Source: JBECKQ01 sp040235375 (GTDB lineage: Bacteria > Planctomycetota > Phycisphaerae > UBA1845). Taken from it: a DNA stretch of 5,791 nt. Under the pieces are notes generated by a model. It worked only from the letters and a program-made list of their open reading frames with translations. It did not search any database and had not been told where the DNA came from. This document shows, in pieces, positions 1 through 5,625 of the stretch; position 1 is the first letter of the stretch; each line of letters starts with the position of its first letter. A program made the position numbers and the translations under genes. The stretch lies in the NCBI GenBank assembly GCA_040235375.1, contig JBECKQ010000106.1:1-5791 (forward strand), given 5' to 3'.

Positions 1-925
1 GCACCGGGCCGTCGAGGCGCTGCAGGTTGCAGTTGATCACGAACACGAGGTTGTCGAGGCGCTCGCGCGAGGCGAGGTGCAGTGCCCCGAGGGTCTCGGG
101 CTCGTCGCACTCGCCATCCCCGAGGAAGGCCCAGACCCGTTGCCCGCTGGTGTCGCGGATGCCGCGGTGCTCGAGGTAGCGGTTGAACCGCGCCTGGTAG
201 ATCGCGTTGATCGATGCCAGGCCCATCGAGACGGTGGGGAACTCCCAGAATTCGGGCATCAGCCAGGGGTGCGGATAGCTGCTCAGCCCGTAGGGGGCGG
301 CGAATTCGCGCCGAAAGTTGTGCAACTGCTTGGGCCCGAGTCGCCGCTCGAGATACGCCCGGGCGTAGATGCCCGGCGACGCGTGTCCCTGAAAGAACAC
401 CTGATCGCCGCTGCTTTCTTCCGTCTTGCCGCGGAAGAAGTGATTGAAGCCCACCTCGAGCAGCGTGGCGGCGGAGGCGTACGTCGAGATGTGCCCGCCG
501 ATGCCTTCGCACTTGCGGTTGGCCTGCACAACGAGGGCCATGGCGTTCCAGCGGATCAGGCTCTTGATCCGCCGTTCGATGGCCCGGTCGCCGGGGTAGG
601 GCGGCTGCATGGCCCGCGGGATCGTGTTGATGTACGGCGTGTTGGCACTGAAGGGCATCGGCACGCCCTTGAGGAACAGGTGCTCGATAAGCCGGGATAT
701 CAGAAACCGGGCGCGATCACCACCGTGCTGCTCGACGACCGCCTCGAGCGACTCGATCCAGTCGTTCGTCTCCGCGCGGTCGAGGTCGAGGTAGCAGAAT
801 CTCCGGCTGGCCCCGTTCAAAGGCGGCTCGATCGTTCTGGCGTTAAGTGCGCGGCCGTCGCCGGTCACCGTGGTGCCGCCGGTGCTCACCTTTCTGCTGG
901 GCTGTGTCATTGTCTCGGTGCTCAT
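1..925 (-). CDS. aceE: Pyruvate dehydrogenase E1 component, homodimeric type (N-terminal part, cut by window edge)
   Basis: AceE is the thiamine-diphosphate-dependent E1 subunit that decarboxylates pyruvate and reductively acetylates the lipoyl groups of E2, feeding acetyl-CoA to the TCA cycle in the cytoplasm. My translation of the minus strand gives 308 uninterrupted residues. The thiamine-diphosphate/Mg motif is complete, with GDG at 269-271 and NCN at 298-300. Other family blocks are GGHISTYAS (143-151), FNHFFR (160-165), FQGHASPGIYARA (178-190) and GLSSYPHPWLMPEFW (213-227). From memory of the E. coli enzyme (887 residues), H145, H181, Y217, D270, N300 and Q302 correspond to H106, H142, Y177, D230, N260 and Q262. 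The match starts about 40 residues in, so this protein has an N-terminal extension. The ATG at 923-925 is preceded by AGAGGA, 9 bases upstream. The remaining two thirds lie beyond the left edge; E2/E3 genes are not visible. Confidence 0.97.
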   Translation of the reverse strand, partial: MSTETMTQPSRKVSTGGTTVTGDGRALNARTIEPPLNGASRRFCYLDLDRAETNDWIESLEAVVEQHGGDRARFLISRLIEHLFLKGVPMPFSANTPYINTIPRAMQPPYPGDRAIERRIKSLIRWNAMALVVQANRKCEGIGGHISTYASAATLLEVGFNHFFRGKTEESSGDQVFFQGHASPGIYARAYLERRLGPKQLHNFRREFAAPYGLSSYPHPWLMPEFWEFPTVSMGLASINAIYQARFNRYLEHRGIRDTSGQRVWAFLGDGECDEPETLGALHLASRERLDNLVFVINCNLQRLDGPV

Positions 926-1033
926 TTCGCCGTTTCCTCTTGGTGCAGTTCGTCTCTGGCTCGCGTGACAATCAGGCGCCCGCCGGCCGGATGGTGTATA
1001 CTTGCCGATGAAATCCCGCCCGCTCGGGTCGTT

Positions 1034-1062
1034 ATTCTACTCCGTCCAGTTCCGCTCGCCAG
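1034..1062 (-). promoter_or_regulatory. Weak candidate promoter for aceE
   Basis: On the minus strand, TAGAAT (1034-1039) matches five of six bases of a -10 box. CTGGCG (1057-1062), 17 bases upstream, matches only three of six of a -35 box. It would give an aceE leader of about 100 bases. An alternative -10, TATACA near 996-1001, has no acceptable -35. This is prediction by eye only. Confidence 0.25.
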
Positions 1063-1101
1063 CGTTGTGTCCGGACATCGGGAGTGTAGTTCCGAAGATG
1101 G

Positions 1102-1127
1102 CGGCGCGACAGCATCGCTGCGCGCCG
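1102..1127 (-). terminator. Strong GC-rich hairpin between the 250-aa gene and aceE
   Basis: CGGCGCG (1102-1108) pairs with CGCGCCG (1121-1127), and inside it CAGC (1110-1113) pairs with GCTG (1117-1120) around a three-base ATC loop. The only irregularity is one bulged A at 1109, giving eleven base pairs. It lies 44 bases past the stop codon of the 1172-1924 gene and has no T-run, so it is either a U-poor terminator for that gene or a structure in the aceE leader. Confidence 0.5.
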
Positions 1128-1171
1128 TAGTTCGGCAGACAGATCTGGCATTCCCGCGGCGGTCGGTCTCG

Positions 1172-1924
1172 CTATGGACGGCTGGCGATTGCCTGGGCGA
1201 GTGGGTTGACCACCAGCGGCACCAGCGTGTCGGAGACCATGTCGTCCGCTTTGTCGGTCATTTCGCGGAAAGCGTCAGTGAGGGTCGGGCTGTCTCCCAG
1301 ACCCCAATACTTGCGGATCGTCAGATATGCGCTGAGCGGCTGCGACTCGAATTCACCGGTGCGGACCTCGTACGTGCCCGTGCGGCTCTTCACGTCGATG
1401 TAGGCCTGTAGGTCGCAGTTCGGCGTCAGGGCGACGCCCAGGTACGGCTGGGCGTCGATCACGCTGTTCCCCTTATCGGACAGCAGAAAGGCCGAAAGCG
1501 GGTGATTCGACCACAGCGTCTCGGCCAGCAGTTGATCGTGGTTGCCCCGGTACTCGAGATCGAACCCGTATATTACTTCCAGGTGGTCAAGATCGAGGGG
1601 GCTGAGCGTAAGATGGTAGGGGGCCTGCTCCAGGATCAGGTCGCCCAGAGGGCGAATGCCCTCGCCGGGCGGCGGGGCAAAATGGCCGAAACGCAGGCTC
1701 GACGCGTCGAGCCGGATCCAGCGGCGGGAGCGCCCCTGGGAGGGTTCGTCGAGCACGAGGCACCCGTCCTCGCGACGGTGCAGCCGTTGCATCGTGGGGA
1801 ATGCCTTGCGGACCTGCTCGAAGAAATGGAGCACCGTATTGCGCTCGAGAGGCAGGGCGAGCTTCAGAAAAAGCCGGACGCTTGCGTAAAAATCGTCTGC
1901 CAGAGAACCGTATCGTGCGCCCAT
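1172..1924 (-). CDS. Conserved hypothetical protein, 250 aa, soluble
   Basis: I cannot assign a function. The predicted protein is cytoplasmic, with no signal peptide and no membrane segment. It begins MGARYGSLADDFYASVRL. The most motif-like stretches are PYHLTLSPLDLDHLEVIYGF (102-121), the following EYRGNHD (124-130), PYLGVALTPNCDLQAYIDVK (160-179) and LSAYLTIRKYW (197-207). The charged and aromatic LDLDHLEVIYGFD block, with GNHD after it, looks like a conserved core, and Asp/His-rich loops could bind metal, but that is speculation. From memory, similar proteins occur as unnamed conserved proteins in planctomycetes. The start at 1924 is supported by GAGAGGG (1931-1937), six bases upstream. 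It is divergent from the membrane-protein gene at 2041, with 116 bases between them, and the same strand as aceE but 246 bases away, so probably separately transcribed. Confidence 0.85.
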   Translation of the reverse strand: MGARYGSLADDFYASVRLFLKLALPLERNTVLHFFEQVRKAFPTMQRLHRREDGCLVLDEPSQGRSRRWIRLDASSLRFGHFAPPPGEGIRPLGDLILEQAPYHLTLSPLDLDHLEVIYGFDLEYRGNHDQLLAETLWSNHPLSAFLLSDKGNSVIDAQPYLGVALTPNCDLQAYIDVKSRTGTYEVRTGEFESQPLSAYLTIRKYWGLGDSPTLTDAFREMTDKADDMVSDTLVPLVVNPLAQAIASRP

Positions 1925-1940
1925 ATGTTTCCCTCTCGGT

Positions 1941-1959
1941 CGCGGCTTGCCCGGCCGCG
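1941..1959 (-). repeat. Leader hairpin upstream of the 250-aa gene
   Basis: CGCGGC (1941-1946) and GCCGCG (1954-1959) form a six-pair stem with a seven-base loop. It lies in the presumed 5' leader, three bases from the Shine-Dalgarno GAGAGGG. It could modulate translation or be chance in GC-rich DNA. Confidence 0.3.
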
Positions 1960-1971
1960 TCTGTCCACTAG

Positions 1972-1999
1972 ATTATCGACAGGATCGGGTCCGGTGCAA
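1972..1999 (-). promoter_or_regulatory. Candidate promoter for the 250-aa gene
   Basis: On the minus strand, GATAAT (1972-1977) matches five of six -10 bases. TTGCAC (1994-1999), 16 bases upstream, keeps only the TTG of a -35 box. Transcription would start near 1965, leaving a leader of about 40 bases. The -35 lies inside the dyad at 1988-2008. Confidence 0.35.
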
Positions 2000-2008
2000 C
2001 ACCGGGCC
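1988..2008. repeat. Dyad / possible operator between divergent genes
   Basis: CCGGTG (1991-1996) and CACCGG (2000-2005) form a perfect inverted repeat around CAA. It is extended by a T-G wobble (1990/2006) and two G-C pairs (1988-1989 with 2007-2008), for nine pairs in total. It lies between two divergent start codons and overlaps the candidate -35 of the minus-strand gene. That position suits an operator controlling both genes, though a leader hairpin of the plus-strand gene is equally possible. Confidence 0.45.
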
Positions 2009-2040
2009 GGCTGTCTTGCACTCTCTCCACGGAGCTGCGA

Positions 2041-2817
2041 ATGCAACCCATTAAGACGGTATCCACTCGGGAGCGAATTGTCCGCAACGCGATCGTCACG
2101 GCGATGGTCGCAGGGTTCTCCGCCTGGTCAATCTACGATGGATACGTCGGTTATCCGCGAAAGAACCTCGAAATCGCCAGGCAGGATTTGCCCGCCGAGG
2201 TTCAGGATCAGGCGACGATCAATCCGCTGGTGACAACCGAGCGGCACGGAGCCGTCAAACGGGGGGCCAGTGTGGACGACGCCGAAAAGGCTTTCGGCAA
2301 GCCAACGTGGAGCGGCTCCACCGACGACGGCTACAAGGCCATCTGGATCGGACCGGCGGCGTCGCTGGCGGTGGAATACAACTCGATGGACGTGATCAAG
2401 AGCGTCCAGTGGAAAGATGGTCAGCACAGCGAAACCGACCTTGTCGTGCAGAAGGTCATGGGTTTCGTGCTGGCGCCAATCGCACTTCTGATGCTGATCC
2501 GGCTCGTGTGGATGTCCACCCAGGGGGCGACCTTGTCGGACGAGGGCCTCAAGCCGAGCGGTCGGACCCTAATCCCCTACGACGAAATGACCGGCTGGGA
2601 CACCACCGATTACAAGCAAAAAGGGCGCATCGAGCTGAGCTATAGTTCGGGTGGAAAGGACATGTCGTACACGCTGGATGACTACAAGCTGCGCGCCTTT
2701 CCGACTATTGTCAGCGAGATCGCCGATCGTCGAGGCTTCGAGAGCCCGTTTGAGCAGACGCTCGCACAGGAGGGCGCTGCGGAGGCAAGATCAGCAGGCG
2801 AGAAGCCACCCGCCTGA
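2041..2817 (+). CDS. Two-helix membrane protein with BamE-like and PH-like segments, 258 aa
   Basis: I do not recognise a named gene. The visible layout is a short basic N-terminus, a hydrophobic helix at about 17-35, a segment of about 100 residues, a second helix at about 138-158 (VMGFVLAPIALLMLIRLVW), and a C-terminal domain of about 100 residues. The first segment has the pattern of small BamE/SmpA-like domains: RGASVDDAEKAFGKP (74-88), then alternating beta-like strands ending VIKSVQWKDG. The C-terminal stretch from ATLSDEGLKPSGRTLIPYDE (163-182) to DDYKLRAFPTIVSEI (213-227) resembles a bacterial PH-like domain of beta strands capped by a helix. The positive-inside rule puts the ends in the cytoplasm and the BamE-like part outside. 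The tail is Ala/Glu-rich. GGAG (2031-2034) sits six bases before the ATG. Domain names are inferred from pattern only. Confidence 0.85.
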   Translation: MQPIKTVSTRERIVRNAIVTAMVAGFSAWSIYDGYVGYPRKNLEIARQDLPAEVQDQATINPLVTTERHGAVKRGASVDDAEKAFGKPTWSGSTDDGYKAIWIGPAASLAVEYNSMDVIKSVQWKDGQHSETDLVVQKVMGFVLAPIALLMLIRLVWMSTQGATLSDEGLKPSGRTLIPYDEMTGWDTTDYKQKGRIELSYSSGGKDMSYTLDDYKLRAFPTIVSEIADRRGFESPFEQTLAQEGAAEARSAGEKPPA

Positions 2818-2886
2818 TCACCTGTCGCCTGTCCCTGGATCATCGAATCGCGCGATTGAATTGGGGGAGTGACAGACCAACAGACC

Positions 2887-2920
2887 GGCGGCGAACCGGG
2901 CATGACACCGGCTCGCCGCC
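2887..2920. terminator. Bidirectional terminator hairpin between convergent genes
   Basis: GGCGGCGA (2887-2894) pairs with TCGCCGCC (2913-2920). After one A/C mismatch, CCGG (2896-2899) pairs with CCGG (2908-2911), closing an eight-base loop. It lies between the stop at 2817 and the flagellin stop at 2980, where convergent genes need termination from both sides. Neither flank has a long T-run; the minus-strand flank is mildly T-rich. Confidence 0.65.
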
Positions 2921-2979
2921 TTCCTGCGGGAGTTGAACTTCGCCGCCTGGCAGAGCGATCGGCTTGATAGCCGCCTTGC

Positions 2980-4389
2980 TTAGCCGAGCAGGGACAGGAT
3001 CTGGCTGGCCTGTTGATTCGCCAATCCGAGCAGCGAGATGCCCGAATTGAGCAGCACGCTCTGGCGATTCAGCTCGGCCGTCGCGGCCGCGTAGTCCGTG
3101 TCAGCGACCACGCTCTTGGCCGAGGTCAGGGACTCCTGCATCTGGGTGAGCGAGTTCATCGACGTTTGGAGCTGGAACTTCTGGAAGCCGCCGATGCGCC
3201 CCTTGGCGGCGGCGACCTGCGTGATGGCCTTGCGGACGGCCTTGAGCGTGTTGGCCGTTTTTGACGCAAGGTCCGCGGAGCCGCCGGACTTCAGATCGCT
3301 CAGCACGGCGCCGGCATCGCCGCCGCCGAGCATGTGGCAGGCGGTCGAGTCGATACCGATCGTCGTCCGCGTCGTCGAGTCAACGCCGAGTTGGAACGTC
3401 ATGCCGCCGCCGTTGTTGCTGCTGCCGAGGACAGTGATCGTTTCGGTGGCGCCTGTCGTGTTGAGCGCACTGCTGAGACTGAAGCTGAGGCTCAGGCCGT
3501 TGGCGCTGTAGTACACGTCGGAGCCGTCCGCAGTGATGGAGCGGCCGTTGACGGTCAGCACCGCATCGGTGCCATAGCTCCGGGACTGCGACGCGAAGTC
3601 CCCACCGGAAAGCACCGTCATCTCGACGTAGGCCTCACTTCCGACCGAGGACGACTGGAGTTCGATACCGGTCGCTCCGTCAGCCACGGCATCGACGCCG
3701 GTGGCGGCGGAGGCAGCGTTGATCTTGGCCAGGACGGCAGCCTGGTCGTCGCCGGAACCGAGCGAGACGGTCTGGGACCCGAGCGCGCCGGTGATGACGA
3801 TTTCGTGATCCTCAGTCAGTGCACCGCCCGGATCGAAGCTGGCCACCGCGGACGTTGCCTGTGTCGTCGTCTCGATGCTGACGATGACGTCGGCGCTGCT
3901 CGAACCGCGCGTGAAGACGCGCACGTTCTCCGCCGTGTCGGTGGCCTGGCTGGTGCGGATGGCCTGCGAGCCGTTGAGGAGCTGTTTTCCGTTGAAGGTG
4001 GTGGTGTTGGCGATGCGGTCGATCGCCTCCAGGGCTGAGTCGATCTGCGCCTGGTTTGCCTGGATTTCCGCCTGGCTCAACGAACTGTCGTTGACCGAAG
4101 CCATCGCCAGCGTCTGGATTTCCGAAAGCAGGCTGGATACCTCGTCCAAGCCGCCTTCCGCCGTCGAGACCATGGCGTCGGCCCGCTGATTGTTGTCCAA
4201 TGCCGCCGTCACGGCGGTGAGCTCGGCGTTCAGATTCTCCATTGAGATGAGGCCGGCGGGATTGTCGGAGGCTTTGTTGATCTTGAGACCTGTGGAGAGT
4301 TGCGTGAGGACGTTGCTCTGTTTCGTCGATGTGCGGTTGACGATGTTGAGCAACTGAAGTGTGTTGATGTTTGTGACTGTCATACCCAT
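2980..4389 (-). CDS. fliC: Flagellin, 469 aa
   Basis: Flagellin is the secreted subunit that polymerises into the flagellar filament. The N-terminal D0/D1 region (about 1-140) carries TQLSTGLKINKASDNPAGL (29-47), STAEGGLDEVSSLLSEIQTL (75-94) and FNGKQLLNG (132-140). The C-terminal D1/D0 region (about 375-469) carries ADTDYAAATAELNRQ (429-443) and the end LANQQASQILSLLG. The middle (about 145-370) is the variable surface part, rich in Ser, Thr, Gly and Asp. Residues about 190-262 resemble the flagellin IN motif. There is one Cys (351). The start is ATG at 4387-4389, eight bases after GGG of GAAAGGG (4398-4404). An in-frame extension of 60 codons upstream has no flagellin character and is rejected. 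ATG 4381-4383 (MTVTNINT) is a poorer alternative. No other flagellar gene is adjacent, so it is probably monocistronic. The symbol is by family; paralogues may exist elsewhere. Confidence 0.96.
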   Translation of the reverse strand: MGMTVTNINTLQLLNIVNRTSTKQSNVLTQLSTGLKINKASDNPAGLISMENLNAELTAVTAALDNNQRADAMVSTAEGGLDEVSSLLSEIQTLAMASVNDSSLSQAEIQANQAQIDSALEAIDRIANTTTFNGKQLLNGSQAIRTSQATDTAENVRVFTRGSSSADVIVSIETTTQATSAVASFDPGGALTEDHEIVITGALGSQTVSLGSGDDQAAVLAKINAASAATGVDAVADGATGIELQSSSVGSEAYVEMTVLSGGDFASQSRSYGTDAVLTVNGRSITADGSDVYYSANGLSLSFSLSSALNTTGATETITVLGSSNNGGGMTFQLGVDSTTRTTIGIDSTACHMLGGGDAGAVLSDLKSGGSADLASKTANTLKAVRKAITQVAAAKGRIGGFQKFQLQTSMNSLTQMQESLTSAKSVVADTDYAAATAELNRQSVLLNSGISLLGLANQQASQILSLLG

Positions 4390-4442
4390 TGTCGTGACCC
4401 TTTCGTAAAAGTTCTGGAAACCGAAACCGGCGGACAGTCGCA

Positions 4443-4456
4443 AATTCAAATATAAG
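4443..4456 (-). promoter_or_regulatory. AT-rich core, possible flagellin promoter
   Basis: In the 212-base gap between recO and flagellin the only AT-rich patch reads CTTATATTTGAATT on the minus strand. TATATT (4449-4454) could be a -10 box, giving a leader of about 55 bases. No convincing -35, sigma-28 (TAAA / GCCGATAA) or sigma-54 (GG / GC, 12-base step) partner is visible, so the sigma factor cannot be named. Confidence 0.25.
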
Positions 4457-4561
4457 CGAGTGCCGGGCAAGTGATGGCGGGCACCTCCGCGTAGAGGCGA
4501 TACCGCATTGGCTCCGCCTGTTATTCCCGGACGAGCGGTATGGCGAGCAGCGTCCGACTTC

Positions 4562-4582
4562 CGTCGCATGCGCGCCGCGACG
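4562..4582 (-). terminator. Possible recO terminator hairpin
   Basis: CGTCGC (4562-4567) and GCGACG (4577-4582) form a six-pair stem with a nine-base loop, starting 19 bases past the recO stop. There is no T-run, so it is a weak candidate, but the placement between recO and the separately initiated flagellin gene fits. Confidence 0.3.
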
Positions 4583-4601
4583 AGGAACCGGTGGGATGTG
4601 A

Positions 4602-5336
4602 TCAGGTTGCGCGGGCGGCGTTCAGCAGTGCGGCGCCAAGGGGATGCCGCCGGCCCATGATATGGGACAGGTGGTAGTCGAGCGTCCGGTAGGCAGGCGT
4701 GGCGGCCCTGTCGGCCCCTGCTCCGTTTCTCAGCCAGTCCAATGCCGCCGCCGGAACCTCGTATTTCTCCGTTCTCGCGGGCTCGCAGTCTCTACAGAGC
4801 AGTCCGCCTTCGAAAGAGGAGAAGTGCACGCCGGGCCCCCCGACCGCCCGCCCGCAGCCGACGCACCGGTCGAACTCGGGCAGCGAGCCGATTTCGCGCA
4901 GGAGCACGCGTTGGAAGCGGATGACGTGAGGCAGGCACTCCGCGGCCTCGTTCAGTTGCTGGAACAGGCCCACCAGGGCGTCGAAGAGGCGTGGGTGGGG
5001 GTCCCAGTCTTCCGTCAGTTCGGAGGCCAGCATGCCCGCGTACTGGGCGGCGTAGAGCCGATCGAGTCGCATGCGCAGGCCGCTGAACGCCCGCGACTGC
5101 TTCCACTCCGCCACGATGGCAAGGGCTTCCTGATGCACGCTGCGCACGGAGAGCACGACGTGGCCGACGTCCAGCAGATCGACGCCGATGGCGAATCGCG
5201 TCTTCGTCGATCGCCGCACGCCCTTGGCGATGGCTCGCACCTTGCCATGCTCGCGGCCGAACAAGGCGAGCACCTCCGACGACTCCGAGAAATCCAGTCG
5301 CCGCAGAACAACAACCTCGTCCTTGATGGTTCCCAT
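4602..5336 (-). CDS. recO: DNA repair protein RecO, 244 aa
   Basis: RecO works with RecR (and RecF) to load RecA onto SSB-coated single-stranded DNA in gap repair. The N-terminal segment, MGTIKDEVVVLRRLDFSESS then LFGREHGKVRAIAKGVRR (25-42), is the typical oligonucleotide-binding fold of the family. The helical C-terminal part carries a four-cysteine zinc site, CVGC (158-161) and CRDC (181-184), present in many but not all RecO proteins. It also has LDRLYAAQYAGMLASELTED (91-110) and FQRVLLREIGSLPEFDRC (141-158). The length matches the usual 240-250 residues. The reading frame stays open for 75 codons upstream, but that part is Arg/Pro/Ser-rich and unlike RecO. The ATG at 5334-5336 places the family N-terminus correctly. 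No Shine-Dalgarno precedes it; a predicted -10 box lies only eight bases away, suggesting a leaderless message. Confidence 0.95.
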   Translation of the reverse strand: MGTIKDEVVVLRRLDFSESSEVLALFGREHGKVRAIAKGVRRSTKTRFAIGVDLLDVGHVVLSVRSVHQEALAIVAEWKQSRAFSGLRMRLDRLYAAQYAGMLASELTEDWDPHPRLFDALVGLFQQLNEAAECLPHVIRFQRVLLREIGSLPEFDRCVGCGRAVGGPGVHFSSFEGGLLCRDCEPARTEKYEVPAAALDWLRNGAGADRAATPAYRTLDYHLSHIMGRRHPLGAALLNAARAT

Positions 5337-5344
5337 GCAGCAGG

Positions 5345-5374
5345 ATGATACCGCGCCCCGGCGCGACGCGTCAC
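5345..5374 (-). promoter_or_regulatory. recO: Predicted recO promoter placing transcription start at the ATG
   Basis: On the minus strand GTGACG (5369-5374) matches four of six -35 bases. TATCAT (5345-5350), 18 bases on, matches five of six -10 bases. The -10 ends eight bases before the recO ATG, so the transcript would begin within a base or two of the start codon. Positions were judged by eye. Confidence 0.5.
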
Positions 5375-5588
5375 CCGCGTCGCCGGGCATGTCCGCAGTG
5401 CTTGACGGCGGCACGCGTACGCCGGACCGGCGGAACTTCTGCCGCAAGGGTACGAGCGGCGCCGGTCTCGCGCACGCCGATTCCTGGCACGCGCCCGGTA
5501 TCCCCCCGCAACGTGATCCGCCGAGTTGAACGGAAGCGGGAGAGAAGCAACGACGTGACACAGCGTGGCACTACAGGGGAGCCACCGG
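5375..5588. other. Intergenic stretch without a recognisable gene
   Basis: Several frames are open here in both directions, but their translations are Arg/Pro/Ser/Gly-rich, of the kind produced by GC-rich noncoding DNA. They match no family I know, and none has a good ribosome-binding site. No tRNA or other known RNA is apparent. The stretch lies between the minus-strand terminator at 5589-5625 and the recO promoter. Confidence 0.5.
5555..5571. repeat. Short dyad GTGaCAC-AGC-GTGgCAC
   Basis: Two GTGNCAC units are separated by AGC. Each unit is itself nearly palindromic, and the pair forms an inverted repeat with a single A/G mismatch. The form is that of a small regulator-binding site, about 180 bases upstream of the recO promoter and just beyond the intrinsic terminator. 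It may be chance. Confidence 0.25.
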
Positions 5589-5625
5589 AAAAAAAGACGG
5601 GCGACAAGTGGGGAACCTGTCGCCC
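5589..5625 (-). terminator. Intrinsic (rho-independent) terminator, minus strand
   Basis: GGGCGACA (5599-5606) pairs perfectly with TGTCGCCC (5618-5625). A second inner pairing (GT 5608-5609 with AC 5615-5616) is possible. On the minus strand the stem is followed by GTC and then seven Ts (5589-5595). This is the clearest terminator in the window. It shows that a minus-strand transcript entering from the right ends 253 bases before recO, so recO starts its own message. Confidence 0.85.

Noticed and set aside
1008..1130. Forty-codon plus-strand frame starting MKSRPLGSLFYS
   Set aside because: It is short, has no ribosome site and matches nothing I know. It ends inside the 1102-1127 hairpin, which suggests noncoding leader DNA.
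77..1411. Long plus-strand open frame of 444 codons
   Set aside because: It runs antisense through aceE and the 250-aa gene. Its translation is Arg/Val/Gly/Ala-rich with no family features, as expected opposite GC-rich coding DNA, and the minus strand is unambiguous AceE.
1502..2233. Plus-strand frame of 243 codons opposite the 250-aa gene
   Set aside because: It overlaps the divergent intergenic region and the start of the real plus-strand gene in another frame. The minus-strand reading has better motifs and a ribosome site.
2871..2886. Tandem eight-base repeat ACAGACCA / ACAGACCG next to the convergent terminator
   Set aside because: Only two copies with one mismatch; too little to distinguish from chance.
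2960..2973. Small hairpin CGGC-TTGATA-GCCG just past the flagellin stop
   Set aside because: A four-pair stem is expected often by chance; the 2887-2920 hairpin is the better terminator.
3334..4038. Plus-strand frame of 234 codons inside flagellin
   Set aside because: It is antisense to an unmistakable flagellin gene and has Arg/Gly/Val/Asp-rich composition; it is a shadow of codon bias.
4390..4569. In-frame 60-codon N-terminal extension of flagellin
   Set aside because: Flagellins begin within a few residues of the TNINT-like motif and carry no leader. The extension spans the AT-rich promoter-like patch and the good ribosome site.
5381..5480. Possible tRNA, because one reading frame gives RRSGVRVPPSS, resembling translated tRNA 3' ends
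   Set aside because: No GGTTCGAATCC-type T-arm, acceptor stem or anticodon arm could be built on either strand.
5337..5561. In-frame 75-codon N-terminal extension of recO
   Set aside because: It is Arg/Pro/Ser/Cys-rich and unlike any RecO; the RecO fold begins at the ATG at 5336.
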